Below, piece by piece: positions 49,828 through 58,755 of a DNA stretch of 64,000 bases; within the stretch, counting starts at the first letter, position 1; the number at the start of each line of letters is the position of its first letter. The stretch comes from Methylobacterium sp. SyP6R (GTDB taxonomy: Bacteria; Pseudomonadota; Alphaproteobacteria; Rhizobiales; Beijerinckiaceae): the NCBI RefSeq assembly GCF_019216885.1, contig NZ_JAAQRC020000001.1, positions 1,426,001-1,490,000 of the forward strand, written 5' to 3'. The notes beneath the pieces are model-generated. The model had not been told where the DNA came from and ran no database searches. It was given only the letters and a program-made list of their open reading frames with translations. Position numbers and translations under genes: made by a program.

Positions 49828-50667
49828 ATGCGCCGCCTCGCCCGGCAGGCGGCGTTCCTCGCCCTCACCGTCATCGTCGCCGTCACTTTCGCCCTCTCGG
49901 CGGCGGCCTGGCTCACCGCCCGGCCAGGCGACCCGCGCCTCTATCCGCCGGCCCCGGGCGAGGCGGCGGTGACGGTGCGGCTCGTCGCCCGGACCTGGCA
50001 TTCCGGCCTGCTGCTGCCGCGCGACGCCCTCGCCCGGGCGGCGGCGGAGGCCGGGGACGGGGTGCTCCTGGAGGTGACCGAGCGCTTTCGCGCCAGCCCG
50101 GCGCTGGAGATCGGCTGGGGCGATGCCGGCTTCTACCGCACCGTGCCGACGCTCCAGGCCCTCGACTGGCGCCTGGCGCTTCGGGCCCTGTTCACGCCGG
50201 GCGGCCGCCCGGCGGTCCTGCACGTGGTCGGGGTCGCGGCCGAGCCCGAGACCGCCTTTCCGGAGGCCGAGATCGTGACGCTCCGGCTGTCGCGGGCAGG
50301 CTTTCACCGGCTCGCGGCCGCGCTCGGCCGCGCCTTCGCGCGGCGCGGCGGCCACCCGGAGATCCTGGGGCCCGGCCTCTACGGCCCGAGCCTGTTCTAC
50401 GCGGCAGAAGGGCGCTTCAGCCTGCTGACCGTCTGCAACCACTGGAGCGCCGGCCTCCTCAACGACGCGGGCATCCCGGTGACGCCGCTCCTCGACACCC
50501 TGCCGCAGGGGCTCGTCCTCGACCTGGCATGGCGCGCGGCGACCGCGCAGGCGGGACCGTCGCGGGAGCCGGTCTCGCCGCGCGGCCTTTCGGCCGGTCC
50601 AAGATCGTCTTGTCCAGGATCGGCGCGGGTCGATACCATCGGCCCAGGATGCTGCGACGCATCGTAA
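49828..50667 (+). CDS. DUF2459 (TIGR02117) family protein
   Basis: The 279-residue protein has an N-terminal hydrophobic anchor or signal (about 5-30) and then the TIGR02117/DUF2459 marks: ARTWHSGLLLPRDA (about 54-67), LEIGWGDAGFYRT and LYGPSLFYAAEGRFSLLTVC, including a conserved His/Cys set (H56, and CNHWSA near 210). It is probably exported or membrane-anchored. The family resembles permuted papain-like (NlpC-like) enzymes, but activity is unknown. The last 40 residues are low complexity. Confidence 0.82.
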   Translation: MRRLARQAAFLALTVIVAVTFALSAAAWLTARPGDPRLYPPAPGEAAVTVRLVARTWHSGLLLPRDALARAAAEAGDGVLLEVTERFRASPALEIGWGDAGFYRTVPTLQALDWRLALRALFTPGGRPAVLHVVGVAAEPETAFPEAEIVTLRLSRAGFHRLAAALGRAFARRGGHPEILGPGLYGPSLFYAAEGRFSLLTVCNHWSAGLLNDAGIPVTPLLDTLPQGLVLDLAWRAATAQAGPSREPVSPRGLSAGPRSSCPGSARVDTIGPGCCDAS

Positions 50668-50966
50668 TCGCCCGGGACTCTGTCGACGGCCGGACCTGAC
50701 ATGCATCTGATGAGACGATCGTCCCATCTCCCTGTCGCAGAACGGGCCGACCCTGCGCAAGGTCAAGGCGACCTTACCGTCTTCGGCATGACGCAATCCT
50801 CCCATCGGATCGTCTTGTCCGCATCCGCTGCCGACCCGCGGAAACGAAGCCGTTACAATTCTCGGTTCGTCGTCTAAGATCGCCGGGTGCGATCATCCGC
50901 GTTCGAGCGTGGGTCATCAGCCGCGGCCGGGAATCCTGCCGACGAACGACGAGGGAGTAGGGCGCC

Positions 50967-53213
50967 ATGGCGGTCATCATGCCGAGCAACACGGTCGAGC
51001 AGAGCTTCGGTACGAGCCGCGACGATACCCTGATCGGGTCCAATGGCACCGACATCATCGACGCGCTCGCCGGCAACGACGTGATCGACGGACGCGGTGG
51101 CGACGACATCCTGTACGGCAACGACGGCGACGATACGATCCGGGGCGGCACCGGCGACGATCTGATCATCGGCGGCCCCGGCAACGATTTCGTCCCGTTC
51201 GATCCCAGGATCGACGGCGCCGACCGCGCCCAGCTCGGTACCGGCGCCGACCGGGTCGACGTCTCGGCCGATGCTCCCGGCCGGGTCCGCCTGAGCTTCG
51301 CCTTGTCGGGGGTCGGCAACGGCAACCCCAACGATCCCGGCGAACTCCCCAACAATATCGGCACTCTCGCCGTGAGCCTGCAGGCGGCGGGCTCCGGCGA
51401 CGTTCTGACCGGTCCGGTCGGCCGCTTCGACGATGAGGGCATCGCCTTCGTCGCGGCGGTGGACGGCCTCACCTTCGACGTGCGCGATCTCGGCTTCGGC
51501 ACGTCGCGCGGTGACCAGTTCCGGGCGGTCGTCCTCGGTACCGCCTTCAACGACGTCCTCGGGCCGGTCCCGGGGCGCGAATCGCAACCGCACTACATCA
51601 ATGGCGGCGAGAGCAACGACACGATCACCGGCGGCAGCGGTCACGATGTCCTGATCGGCGCCTTGGGCAACGACGTGATCCGGGGCGGCACCGGCGATGA
51701 CGCGATCTTCGGCGGCAGCGGCAACGACGTTGCGCTGTTCAACGTCACCACCGACGGCGCCGACCGCACCGATCTCGAAAGCGGCCTCGACCGGGTCGAC
51801 GTCTCGGCCGACGCCCCCGGCCAGATCCGCCTGACCTTCACGTCCTCGGAGGTCGGCGACGGCCGCCCGGTGGACCTCGGCGGCTCTGCCAACCAGGATG
51901 GCGGCCTCGCCGTGCGCCTGCAGGCGGAAGGGCCCGGCGACACCCTGACCGGCCCGGTCAGCCGCTTCGACGACGAGGGCATCACCTTCGCGGCGGCGAT
52001 GGACGGCCTCACCTTCGACGTGCGCGACCTCGTCTCCGGCACCCCGCGCGGCGACCGGTTCGGGGTGGTCGTCCTCGGCAGCAGCCTCAACGACGTGCTC
52101 GGGCCGGTCCAGGGCCGCACGTCGCAGCCGCACTACATCAATGGCGGCCAGGGCAACGACACGATCACCGGCGGCAGCGGCGACGACGTCCTGGTCGGCG
52201 GCAGCGGCGATGATCTCGTCGGCGGCGGCGACGGCGACGACACCTTCATCGACGGCCCGGGCAACGACACCTACCTGGGCGGCAGAGGCACCGACACCCT
52301 GGTGCTCACCTCGCCGCTCACCGACGCGACCGTCCGGCGCAGCGGCTCCTCCATGGTGCTCAACGTCCGGGACACCTACACCGGCATCGAGCGTTTCCAG
52401 TTCACCGACGCGACGGTGGTGACCGGCGACGGCCAGCCCCTGGTCGACGACCTGTTCTACCTGACCAACTACCGGGACGTGTTCCAGGCCGGCCAGGACG
52501 CCGACACCCACTACGCCGCCTATGGCTGGAAGGAGGGCCGCGACCCGAACGCGCTGTTCTCCACCACCGGCTACCTCGCCGCCAATCCGGGCGTGCGCGC
52601 CTCGGGCCAGAACCCGCTCGAGCATTACGACCAGACCGGCTGGAAGGAAGGCCGCGACCCCTCCGCCGGGTTCGACAACGAGGCCTATCTCGCCCGCAAC
52701 CCGGACGTGAAGGCGGCCGGCATCGACCCGCTCAAGCACTTCCTCGAATACGGCCAGGCCGAGGGCCGGCAGATCACCGACGCGGTCGGCCGCACCGCCG
52801 ATCTCGCGGGCGGCGCCTTCGACGCCGAGTACTATCTCCTCGCGAATCCCGACGTGGCCCGCGCCGCGACCGCCGCGGGCGGGGACAGCTTCGCCTACGC
52901 GGCGCAGCATTTCGAGCAGTATGGCTGGCGCGAGCGGCGCAACCCGAACGCGGTGTTCAACACCGCCGAGTACCTGATCGCCTATCGGGACGTGCAGGCG
53001 GCAAACATCAACCCGCTCACGCACTACGATCAGTACGGCTGGAAGGAGGGCCGCGACCCGTCGCGGGGCTTCGACACGTCGAACTACCTCGCGGCCTATG
53101 GCGACGTGGCGCAGGCGGGCCTGAACCCGATGCAGCACTACCTGCAATACGGGCTCTACGAGGGCCGCGGCACCTTCGCGGATCTCACCCTCGGCTACGG
53201 CAACCAGGGCTGA
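50967..53213 (+). CDS. RTX (hemolysin-type calcium-binding) secreted protein
   Basis: A 748-residue protein without an N-terminal signal peptide, as for type I substrates. RTX nonapeptide blocks (GGDDILYGNDGDDTIRGG-type) lie at about 35-75, 210-255 and 395-430. Between them a beta domain of roughly 150 residues is duplicated (DGADR...DRVDVSADAPG...RFDDEGI...QPHYINGG). The last 250 residues hold about six repeats of HYxxYGWKEGRDPN-type motifs. It would bind calcium outside the cell after TolC-linked export. No secretion ATPase gene is next to it. Confidence 0.88.
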   Translation: MAVIMPSNTVEQSFGTSRDDTLIGSNGTDIIDALAGNDVIDGRGGDDILYGNDGDDTIRGGTGDDLIIGGPGNDFVPFDPRIDGADRAQLGTGADRVDVSADAPGRVRLSFALSGVGNGNPNDPGELPNNIGTLAVSLQAAGSGDVLTGPVGRFDDEGIAFVAAVDGLTFDVRDLGFGTSRGDQFRAVVLGTAFNDVLGPVPGRESQPHYINGGESNDTITGGSGHDVLIGALGNDVIRGGTGDDAIFGGSGNDVALFNVTTDGADRTDLESGLDRVDVSADAPGQIRLTFTSSEVGDGRPVDLGGSANQDGGLAVRLQAEGPGDTLTGPVSRFDDEGITFAAAMDGLTFDVRDLVSGTPRGDRFGVVVLGSSLNDVLGPVQGRTSQPHYINGGQGNDTITGGSGDDVLVGGSGDDLVGGGDGDDTFIDGPGNDTYLGGRGTDTLVLTSPLTDATVRRSGSSMVLNVRDTYTGIERFQFTDATVVTGDGQPLVDDLFYLTNYRDVFQAGQDADTHYAAYGWKEGRDPNALFSTTGYLAANPGVRASGQNPLEHYDQTGWKEGRDPSAGFDNEAYLARNPDVKAAGIDPLKHFLEYGQAEGRQITDAVGRTADLAGGAFDAEYYLLANPDVARAATAAGGDSFAYAAQHFEQYGWRERRNPNAVFNTAEYLIAYRDVQAANINPLTHYDQYGWKEGRDPSRGFDTSNYLAAYGDVAQAGLNPMQHYLQYGLYEGRGTFADLTLGYGNQG

Positions 53214-53214
53214 G

Positions 53215-53242
53215 CCGGCCCGCGCGGTCGCGTTCGGGCCGG
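53215..53242. terminator. Hairpin between convergent genes
   Basis: CCGGCCCG (53215-53222) pairs with CGGGCCGG (53235-53242) over a 12-base loop, right after the RTX gene stop and 30 bp before the end of the minus-strand gene. No T-run follows, so it is a weak terminator candidate. Confidence 0.35.
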
Positions 53243-53272
53243 TGACGCGGCGGGTCCGCGCCTCGCGCGTCC

Positions 53273-53842
53273 TCAGGGCCGGAGCCCGGCCCCGGTCGGG
53301 CGCCGTCGGAAGACGCGCCGGAGGCGTTCCCGCCACGGCACCCGGCCGCTGCGGGCGAGGTCGCGGCCGCAGGCCCGGGCGGCGGCGCGGTCGAACTGGA
53401 CGGCGATCTCGGTGCCCTCGGCGAGCCGCAGGGCGAGGGCCGGCACCCCGGGGCCGACCTCGCCGGCCGTCCAGCCGAGGACCGGGAAGAAGCAATTCTC
53501 CACCCGCGTGCCCGCCGGCACGTCCTGCGCCGCATCCGCCGCCACCGAGGCGGTGGCCAGCAGCGCCACGCCGAGCTCGGCGGCCTCTGCAGGCGAGAGA
53601 CGCACCGCGTAGTCCCGCGGCCCGAACGCCACCACGAGCTCGACCTCGTCCGGCCCGGCGGTCATGACCGAGAAGCGCGGGGTGGCGGCGGGCGGGGACG
53701 CCGCGGTCGCGGCAAGGGAAACATCGTCCCGAGAGGTCTCGGGAACAGAGGGGTCGGGACTTGCGGTCTCGGGACTTGCGGTCTCGGGACTTGCGGTCTC
53801 GGGACTTGCGGTCTCGGGACTTGCGGTCTCGGAAGAGGTCAT
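53273..53842 (-). CDS. Hypothetical protein with N-terminal ETASP repeat
   Basis: A 189-residue protein. After MTSS it has five in-frame copies of the pentapeptide ETASP, then a Ser/Pro/Ala linker, a small folded part (about 58-165; DEVELVVAFGPRDYAVRLSPAEAAEL and PVLGWTAGEVGPGVPALALRLAEG, in pieces), and a basic C-terminal tail (RRVFRRRPTGAG). No family is recognised. It lies 89 bp downstream of the RND adaptor gene on the same strand, so the two may share a transcript. Confidence 0.65.
   Translation of the reverse strand: MTSSETASPETASPETASPETASPETASPDPSVPETSRDDVSLAATAASPPAATPRFSVMTAGPDEVELVVAFGPRDYAVRLSPAEAAELGVALLATASVAADAAQDVPAGTRVENCFFPVLGWTAGEVGPGVPALALRLAEGTEIAVQFDRAAARACGRDLARSGRVPWRERLRRVFRRRPTGAGLRP
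53756..53830 (-). repeat. 15-bp coding minisatellite, five copies
   Basis: The unit GGGACTTGCGGTCTC (plus strand) is repeated five times head to tail with no mismatch, 75 bp in all, coding for SPETA-type pentapeptides on the minus strand. As 15 bp is a multiple of three, copy-number change keeps the frame. Confidence 0.93.
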
Positions 53843-53931
53843 GCGGGGCCGGTCACTCGCGGGCCGTGGCGGGGACGTCCCACCAACCGTAGCGTCCGGA
53901 CTTTCGCGGGGGCAAGCGCTGACGCTGTGCG

Positions 53932-55161
53932 TCAGCGCACCGTGCCGCCTTGGGTGTCGGTCGGCTCGTTGGCCGCCTGCCGCGCCGCCTCGGCCTCCTG
54001 CTCGACCCCGACCCGCTGGTCCTGGCGCAGGAGCTGGAGGTGGTCGGTGGCGATCCGCTCGCCGGCCTTGAGACCCTTGAGGATCGCCGTCCGGTCGCCG
54101 AATTCCGCGCCGGTCTCGACCGGGACCATCGCCACCGTGCCGTCGTCGCCGACCCGCCAGACGATGCGCTGGTCGAGCTGGGCCGAGAGCGCGACGGTCG
54201 GCACCAGCAGGCGCTCCTCGGTCCCCACCTGTACCTGCGTGCGCACGAACTCGCCCGGCAGGTAGCGCTCGTCGGCATTGGGCAGCCAGGCCCGGATCAG
54301 GCGGCGGGCGGTGCGGGGGTCGAAGCGGTTGTCGAGCTTGGAGATGGTGGCCTTGCGCTCCGGCCTGCCCTGAGCATCGAGGGTCCGGATGAAGGCACGG
54401 CTCTCCCTCAGGGCCGCGCGCACCGCCTCCGAATCCTCGGCCGAGAGCGCCACCTGCACCTCGATCGGGTCGACCTGGACCACGCTGACGAGCTGGGTCG
54501 CATTCGCGTTGACGTGGTCGCCGACATTGACGTCCGAGAGGCTGGAGCGCCCGTCGAAGGGGGCGCGGATCACCGCGTAGTCGAGGTTGAGCTTTTCACG
54601 CGCGATGGCGGCCTCGGCCTCCTGCACCCGGCTGCGGGCGACCTGGCGGTTGCTCTCGAGCTGCTGGAAGCGCTGCTCGGAGGCGTAGCCCTTGTCGGCC
54701 AGCGGCTGGGTGCGGTCGACCTCGGCATCCGCGAAGGCGAGTTGCGCCGCCGCCTGCGCGCGCTGGGCCTCCGCCGTGCGCAACGCCACCTCGAAGGGCC
54801 GCGGATCGATGCGGAACAGGACCTGGCCCTGCTTGACGTGGCCGCCCGGCTCGAAGGGCCGCTCCACCACCACGCCGGTGACCCGGGGCTGGAGCGCGGC
54901 GTCCTTCGGCGAGATCACCGTGCCGGTATACGAGAAGGCGACCGGCACGGTCTCGGAGGCGGCCCGCGCCACCGCGACATCGAATTCGGGCGCCTCGGGC
55001 TCCGTCTTCGGGACGGGCGGAGGCGCCAGGAGTCGCGCCATCGGGCCGGGCAGGAGACGGGCGGCGCCCGGCGGCAGCGGATGGCCGACGCCCCACCAGA
55101 GGCCGCCCCCGGCCGCGAGCGCGGCGAGACCGACGAGGCCGTAGCGAATCCTTCCGCGCAC
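53932..55161 (-). CDS. RND efflux periplasmic adaptor (membrane fusion protein)
   Basis: The 409-residue adaptor has an N-terminal membrane anchor (about 5-25), a lipoyl-type half motif (GTVISPKDAALQPRVTGVV), FRIDPRPFEVALRTAEA, an alpha-helical hairpin (about 125-205; LADKGYASEQRFQQLES) and the second lipoyl half (DYAVIRAPFDGRSSLSDVNVGDHVN, in part). It links an RND pump to TolC. The GTG at 55161 follows AGGAGG and is preferred; an ATG at 55215 is possible. It is divergent from its pump, which is unusual. Confidence 0.88.
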   Translation of the reverse strand: MRGRIRYGLVGLAALAAGGGLWWGVGHPLPPGAARLLPGPMARLLAPPPVPKTEPEAPEFDVAVARAASETVPVAFSYTGTVISPKDAALQPRVTGVVVERPFEPGGHVKQGQVLFRIDPRPFEVALRTAEAQRAQAAAQLAFADAEVDRTQPLADKGYASEQRFQQLESNRQVARSRVQEAEAAIAREKLNLDYAVIRAPFDGRSSLSDVNVGDHVNANATQLVSVVQVDPIEVQVALSAEDSEAVRAALRESRAFIRTLDAQGRPERKATISKLDNRFDPRTARRLIRAWLPNADERYLPGEFVRTQVQVGTEERLLVPTVALSAQLDQRIVWRVGDDGTVAMVPVETGAEFGDRTAILKGLKAGERIATDHLQLLRQDQRVGVEQEAEAARQAANEPTDTQGGTVR

Positions 55162-55455
55162 GATGCCGATCTCCTCCTGGCGGGTGCCCGCGCTCTCGGC
55201 GGGCGGACCCCGCATCGCGACGGGGGCGTCCGTGCCGGAAGCGGCGACCCACCGCCGCAGTTCCGGACCGGGACGACGGGACGCGCCCCGAACGACACGC
55301 TCCGGTTGCCCGGTCCCGCAAAGGAACTCCCTCGGGCGCGATCACGTTGCACGAGAGCCATCACCATACCGTCGCAGGACCCGCGGCCCGTCCCGAAGGC
55401 CTCCGGCCCGCGGTGGGCGCAACGGCGTCTCGCGGGCGGCTCACCGGGACGCCGG

Positions 55456-58400
55456 ATGTTCGCCACCTTCGTCGACCGGCCCGTCCTGGCGGGCGTGATC
55501 TCGGTGCTCGTCACGCTGATCGGGGCGGTGGCGGGGTTCTCCCTGCCGATCGCCCAGTTCCCCGAGATCGCGCCGCCGATCATCAACATCCAGGCGACCT
55601 ATCCGGGCGCCACGGCGCAGCAGGCCTACGAGGCGATCGCGATCCCGCTCGAGCAGGAGATCAACGGCGCGCAGGACCTCATCTACATCAGTTCGACCAG
55701 CAACGCCGACGGCAGCGTCAACCTGGACGCCACCTTCGAGGTCGGCTCCGACCTCAACGCGGCCGCCGCCGACGTGCTGACCCGGGCCCAGCGCGCCGAA
55801 TCGCGCCTGCCGCAGGCGGTGCGCGACCAGGGCCTCGAGATCGTGAAGTCCTCGCGCCAGCGCCTCGGCAACGTGGTGCTCTACAGCGACGACAACCGCT
55901 ACGACGAGCTGTTCCTGTCGAACTGGGCCGAGACCCAGGTGATCAAGCCCCTGCGCCGGGTCGCCGGCATGGGCCGCATCGTCAACTTCTCCAACCAGCG
56001 CTACGCGATGCGGATCTGGCTCGATCCGGCCCGGATGGAATCGCTCGGCATCGGGCCGAGCCAGATCGTCCAGGCGGTCGAGCAGCAGAACGCCCAGATC
56101 ACGGTCGGCTCGCTCGGCAAGGAGCCTGTGCGCGACGCCACCGCCTTCGAGCTCCAGATCGTCACCAAGGGCCGCCTGACCGAGCCGACAGAATTCGCCG
56201 ACATCGTGATCCGGGCCAATCCCGACGGCTCGGTGGTGCGCATCCGCGATGTCGGCCGGGTCGAGCTCGGCGCGGAGCAGTATGGCAGCCGCTCGACCTA
56301 CGACAACAAGCCCGCCGCCTCGCTCGGGCTGTTCCAGAACCCGGAGGCCAACGCCGTCGAGGTGATGAAGGGCGTGCGCGCCACCATGGCGGATCTGGGA
56401 AAACGCTTCCCGCCGGGCTTGCAATACAGGATCGCCCTCGACCGCACCGAGTTCGTCACCGCCTCGATCCACGAGGTCATCAAGACCCTGATCGAGGCGA
56501 TCGTGCTGGTCGTCGTCATCACCTATCTGTTCCTCCAGAGCTGGCGCGCGACCCTGATCCCGGCCATCGCCGTGCCGGTGGCCTTGATTGGCACCTTCGG
56601 GCCGATGGCGGCGCTCGGCTTCTCGTTCAACACCTTGAGCCTGCTCGGCCTCGTCCTGGCGGTGGGGCTGGTCGTCGACGACGCGATCATCGTGGTCGAG
56701 AACACCGAGCGGCTGATGGAGGAGGGGCAGGAACCCCGCCAAGCCGCGGCCGAGGCGGTGAACGAGGTCGCCGGGCCGGTCATCGCCACCACCCTGGTGC
56801 TCGCCGCCCTGTTCGTGCCGGTCGCCTTCATCCCGGGGCTGACAGGCCAGCTCTACAACCAGTTCGCCCTCACCATCGCGATCTCGGTGCTGATCTCGGC
56901 TTTGGTCTCGCTCACCCTGACCCCGGCGCTCTGCGCCCTGCTCCTGAGGCCCCACGACAAGGCGGCGCATCGGAGCCGCTGGCGGGCGCCCCTGCGCTGG
57001 TTCAATGCCGGCCTCGACCGGGCGACCGGTGTCGCGGTCGGCTCGGCGGGACGGCTGTCGCGCCACCTCGTCGCCACGGGCCTCGTCTTCGTCGTCTTCG
57101 GCGGCCTGACCGCCTGGATGGTCGCGAGCCGCCCGAGCGCCTTCGTGCCGCAGGAGGACCAGGGCTACTTCTTCGCCGACATCGCGATGCCGAAGGGCGC
57201 CGCGGTCGGCCGCACCGCCGCGATGGTGGAGGAGGTGGGGCGCGCGGTCCTCGACCAGCCCTCCGCCGCCGGCACGATCGGGGTCGCCGGGCGCGGCATC
57301 CTGGCCGACGTCACGGCGCCGTTCTACGGCTTCCAGATCCCGACCCTCAAAGCCTGGGACGAGCGCGAGGAGACGGTCACCGAGGTGATCGGGCGATTGA
57401 GGACACGGTTCAAGAACCACCCGGACGGGATCTTGCGCATCGTCGACCCGTCGCCGCTGCCGGGGCTGGGCTCCCGCGGCGGCCTGACGCTCGAATTGCA
57501 GGACCGCAGCGGCGAGGGCGGGCTGAAGCTCGCCCGGACCGCCGAGGGCTTCATCGCGCAACTCAAGAAACTGCCGGAGATCGGCGGCGCCACCGCCACC
57601 ACGAGCTACGGCGTGCCGCAGCTGCGCCTCGACATCGACCGGGCCAAGGCCGAGCAGCTGGGCGTCAGCCTGCAATCCTTGTTCGATGCGCTCGGCACCT
57701 ATGTCGGCTCGTCCTTCGTCAACCTCTTCAACAAGTTCGGCTTCGTCTACCAGGTCTACGTCCAGAGCGAATCGCAAGGGCGGCGGACGTATCAAGACCT
57801 GGCGCGTCTCACCGTCCCGAACAACCGCGGCGAGCCGGTGCAGATCGGCGCGCTCGTGACGCCGCATTTCGTCAGCGGGCCGACCGCGGTGTTGTCCTAC
57901 AACACCTATCCGGCGATCGAGATCGCGCTCGACACCGCCGAGACCGCGAGTTCGGGCGCGGCCATCGCGGCGGTGGAGCGCCTGGCCGGCACGGCGCTCC
58001 CGACCGACACCGCCGTGGAATGGACCGAGGTCGCCTACCAGGAAAAGATCGCCGGCGGCTGGGCGCCGCTGATCTTCGGGCTCGGCGTGGTGATGATCGT
58101 GCTGTTGCTCGCCGGCCAGTACGAGAGCCTGCTTCTGCCCTTCGTGGTGATCCTTGCGACGCCGCTCGCCCTGTTCGGGGCCGTCGGCGCCCTGGCGCTG
58201 CGCGACCTGCCGCTCGACATCTTCGGGCAGATCGGACTCCTGCTGCTCGTCGGTCTCGCGGCCAAGAACGCGATCCTGCTCGTCTCCTTCGCCCGCGACC
58301 TGCGGGCGAAGGGCGAGGATCCGGTCACGGCCGCGAAAGGCGCGGTGCGCCTGCGGATGCGGCCGATCCTGATGACCTCGTTCGCCTTCATCCTCGGCTC

Positions 58401-58617
58401 GCTGCCGCTCGCCATCGCCAGCGGAGCGAGCGCCAATGCCCGGATCTCGATGGGCACGGTGGTGATCGGGGGACTTCTCGTCGCGACCCTGCTCACCCTG
58501 TTCGTCACCCCGGTCTTCTACGTCGCGGCGGAGCGGCTGGTGGAGGGGCGGGGACGGAAGGGGGAGCCGGGCCGGAACGACCGGGAGCCCGGCCCCGCGC
58601 CGCAGCCGGCCGAATAG
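55456..58617 (+). CDS. RND multidrug efflux pump (AcrB family)
   Basis: The 1053-residue inner-membrane pump has the HAE1/AcrB layout of 12 helices and two large periplasmic loops. The proton-relay motif GLVVDDAIIVVENTERLM is intact (D408, D409), as is the second-half LLLVGLAAKNAILLVSFA (with the conserved Lys-Asn). The N-terminal FVDRPVLAGVISVLV and FPEIAPPIINIQATYPGA are classic. It exports small hydrophobic compounds using protons, with the divergent adaptor (53932) and a TolC such as 44327. Confidence 0.93.
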   Translation: MFATFVDRPVLAGVISVLVTLIGAVAGFSLPIAQFPEIAPPIINIQATYPGATAQQAYEAIAIPLEQEINGAQDLIYISSTSNADGSVNLDATFEVGSDLNAAAADVLTRAQRAESRLPQAVRDQGLEIVKSSRQRLGNVVLYSDDNRYDELFLSNWAETQVIKPLRRVAGMGRIVNFSNQRYAMRIWLDPARMESLGIGPSQIVQAVEQQNAQITVGSLGKEPVRDATAFELQIVTKGRLTEPTEFADIVIRANPDGSVVRIRDVGRVELGAEQYGSRSTYDNKPAASLGLFQNPEANAVEVMKGVRATMADLGKRFPPGLQYRIALDRTEFVTASIHEVIKTLIEAIVLVVVITYLFLQSWRATLIPAIAVPVALIGTFGPMAALGFSFNTLSLLGLVLAVGLVVDDAIIVVENTERLMEEGQEPRQAAAEAVNEVAGPVIATTLVLAALFVPVAFIPGLTGQLYNQFALTIAISVLISALVSLTLTPALCALLLRPHDKAAHRSRWRAPLRWFNAGLDRATGVAVGSAGRLSRHLVATGLVFVVFGGLTAWMVASRPSAFVPQEDQGYFFADIAMPKGAAVGRTAAMVEEVGRAVLDQPSAAGTIGVAGRGILADVTAPFYGFQIPTLKAWDEREETVTEVIGRLRTRFKNHPDGILRIVDPSPLPGLGSRGGLTLELQDRSGEGGLKLARTAEGFIAQLKKLPEIGGATATTSYGVPQLRLDIDRAKAEQLGVSLQSLFDALGTYVGSSFVNLFNKFGFVYQVYVQSESQGRRTYQDLARLTVPNNRGEPVQIGALVTPHFVSGPTAVLSYNTYPAIEIALDTAETASSGAAIAAVERLAGTALPTDTAVEWTEVAYQEKIAGGWAPLIFGLGVVMIVLLLAGQYESLLLPFVVILATPLALFGAVGALALRDLPLDIFGQIGLLLLVGLAAKNAILLVSFARDLRAKGEDPVTAAKGAVRLRMRPILMTSFAFILGSLPLAIASGASANARISMGTVVIGGLLVATLLTLFVTPVFYVAAERLVEGRGRKGEPGRNDREPGPAPQPAE

Positions 58618-58658
58618 GGGCGCCCATCGCCCTGCCGGTCGGGGCGGCCCGGCTCCCG

Positions 58659-58727
58659 GATCCGGTCCCCGTGATCCGGTCCCAAGGATCGGTCCCCATG
58701 ATCCGGTCCCCATGATCCGGTCCCGAG
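58659..58727 (+). repeat. 14-bp degenerate tandem repeat, five units
   Basis: GATCCGGTCCCCNN is repeated five times (starts 58659, 58673, 58687, 58700, 58714; the third unit lacks one base). It lies in the gap between the RND pump and the convergent chemoreceptor gene. No coding or known regulatory function is apparent. Confidence 0.85.
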
Positions 58728-58755
58728 AATCCGTTCATGGCGGCGCCCGCCCGCG

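Noticed and set aside
53950..55455. Upstream plus-strand extension of the RND pump frame (about 500 codons)
   Set aside because: It is antisense to the adaptor gene and is not protein-like; the pump starts at 55456 with the canonical RND N-terminus.
55441..58713. Minus-strand open frame of 1090 codons opposite the RND pump
   Set aside because: Shadow of a real gene; His/Arg/Asp-rich with no domain.
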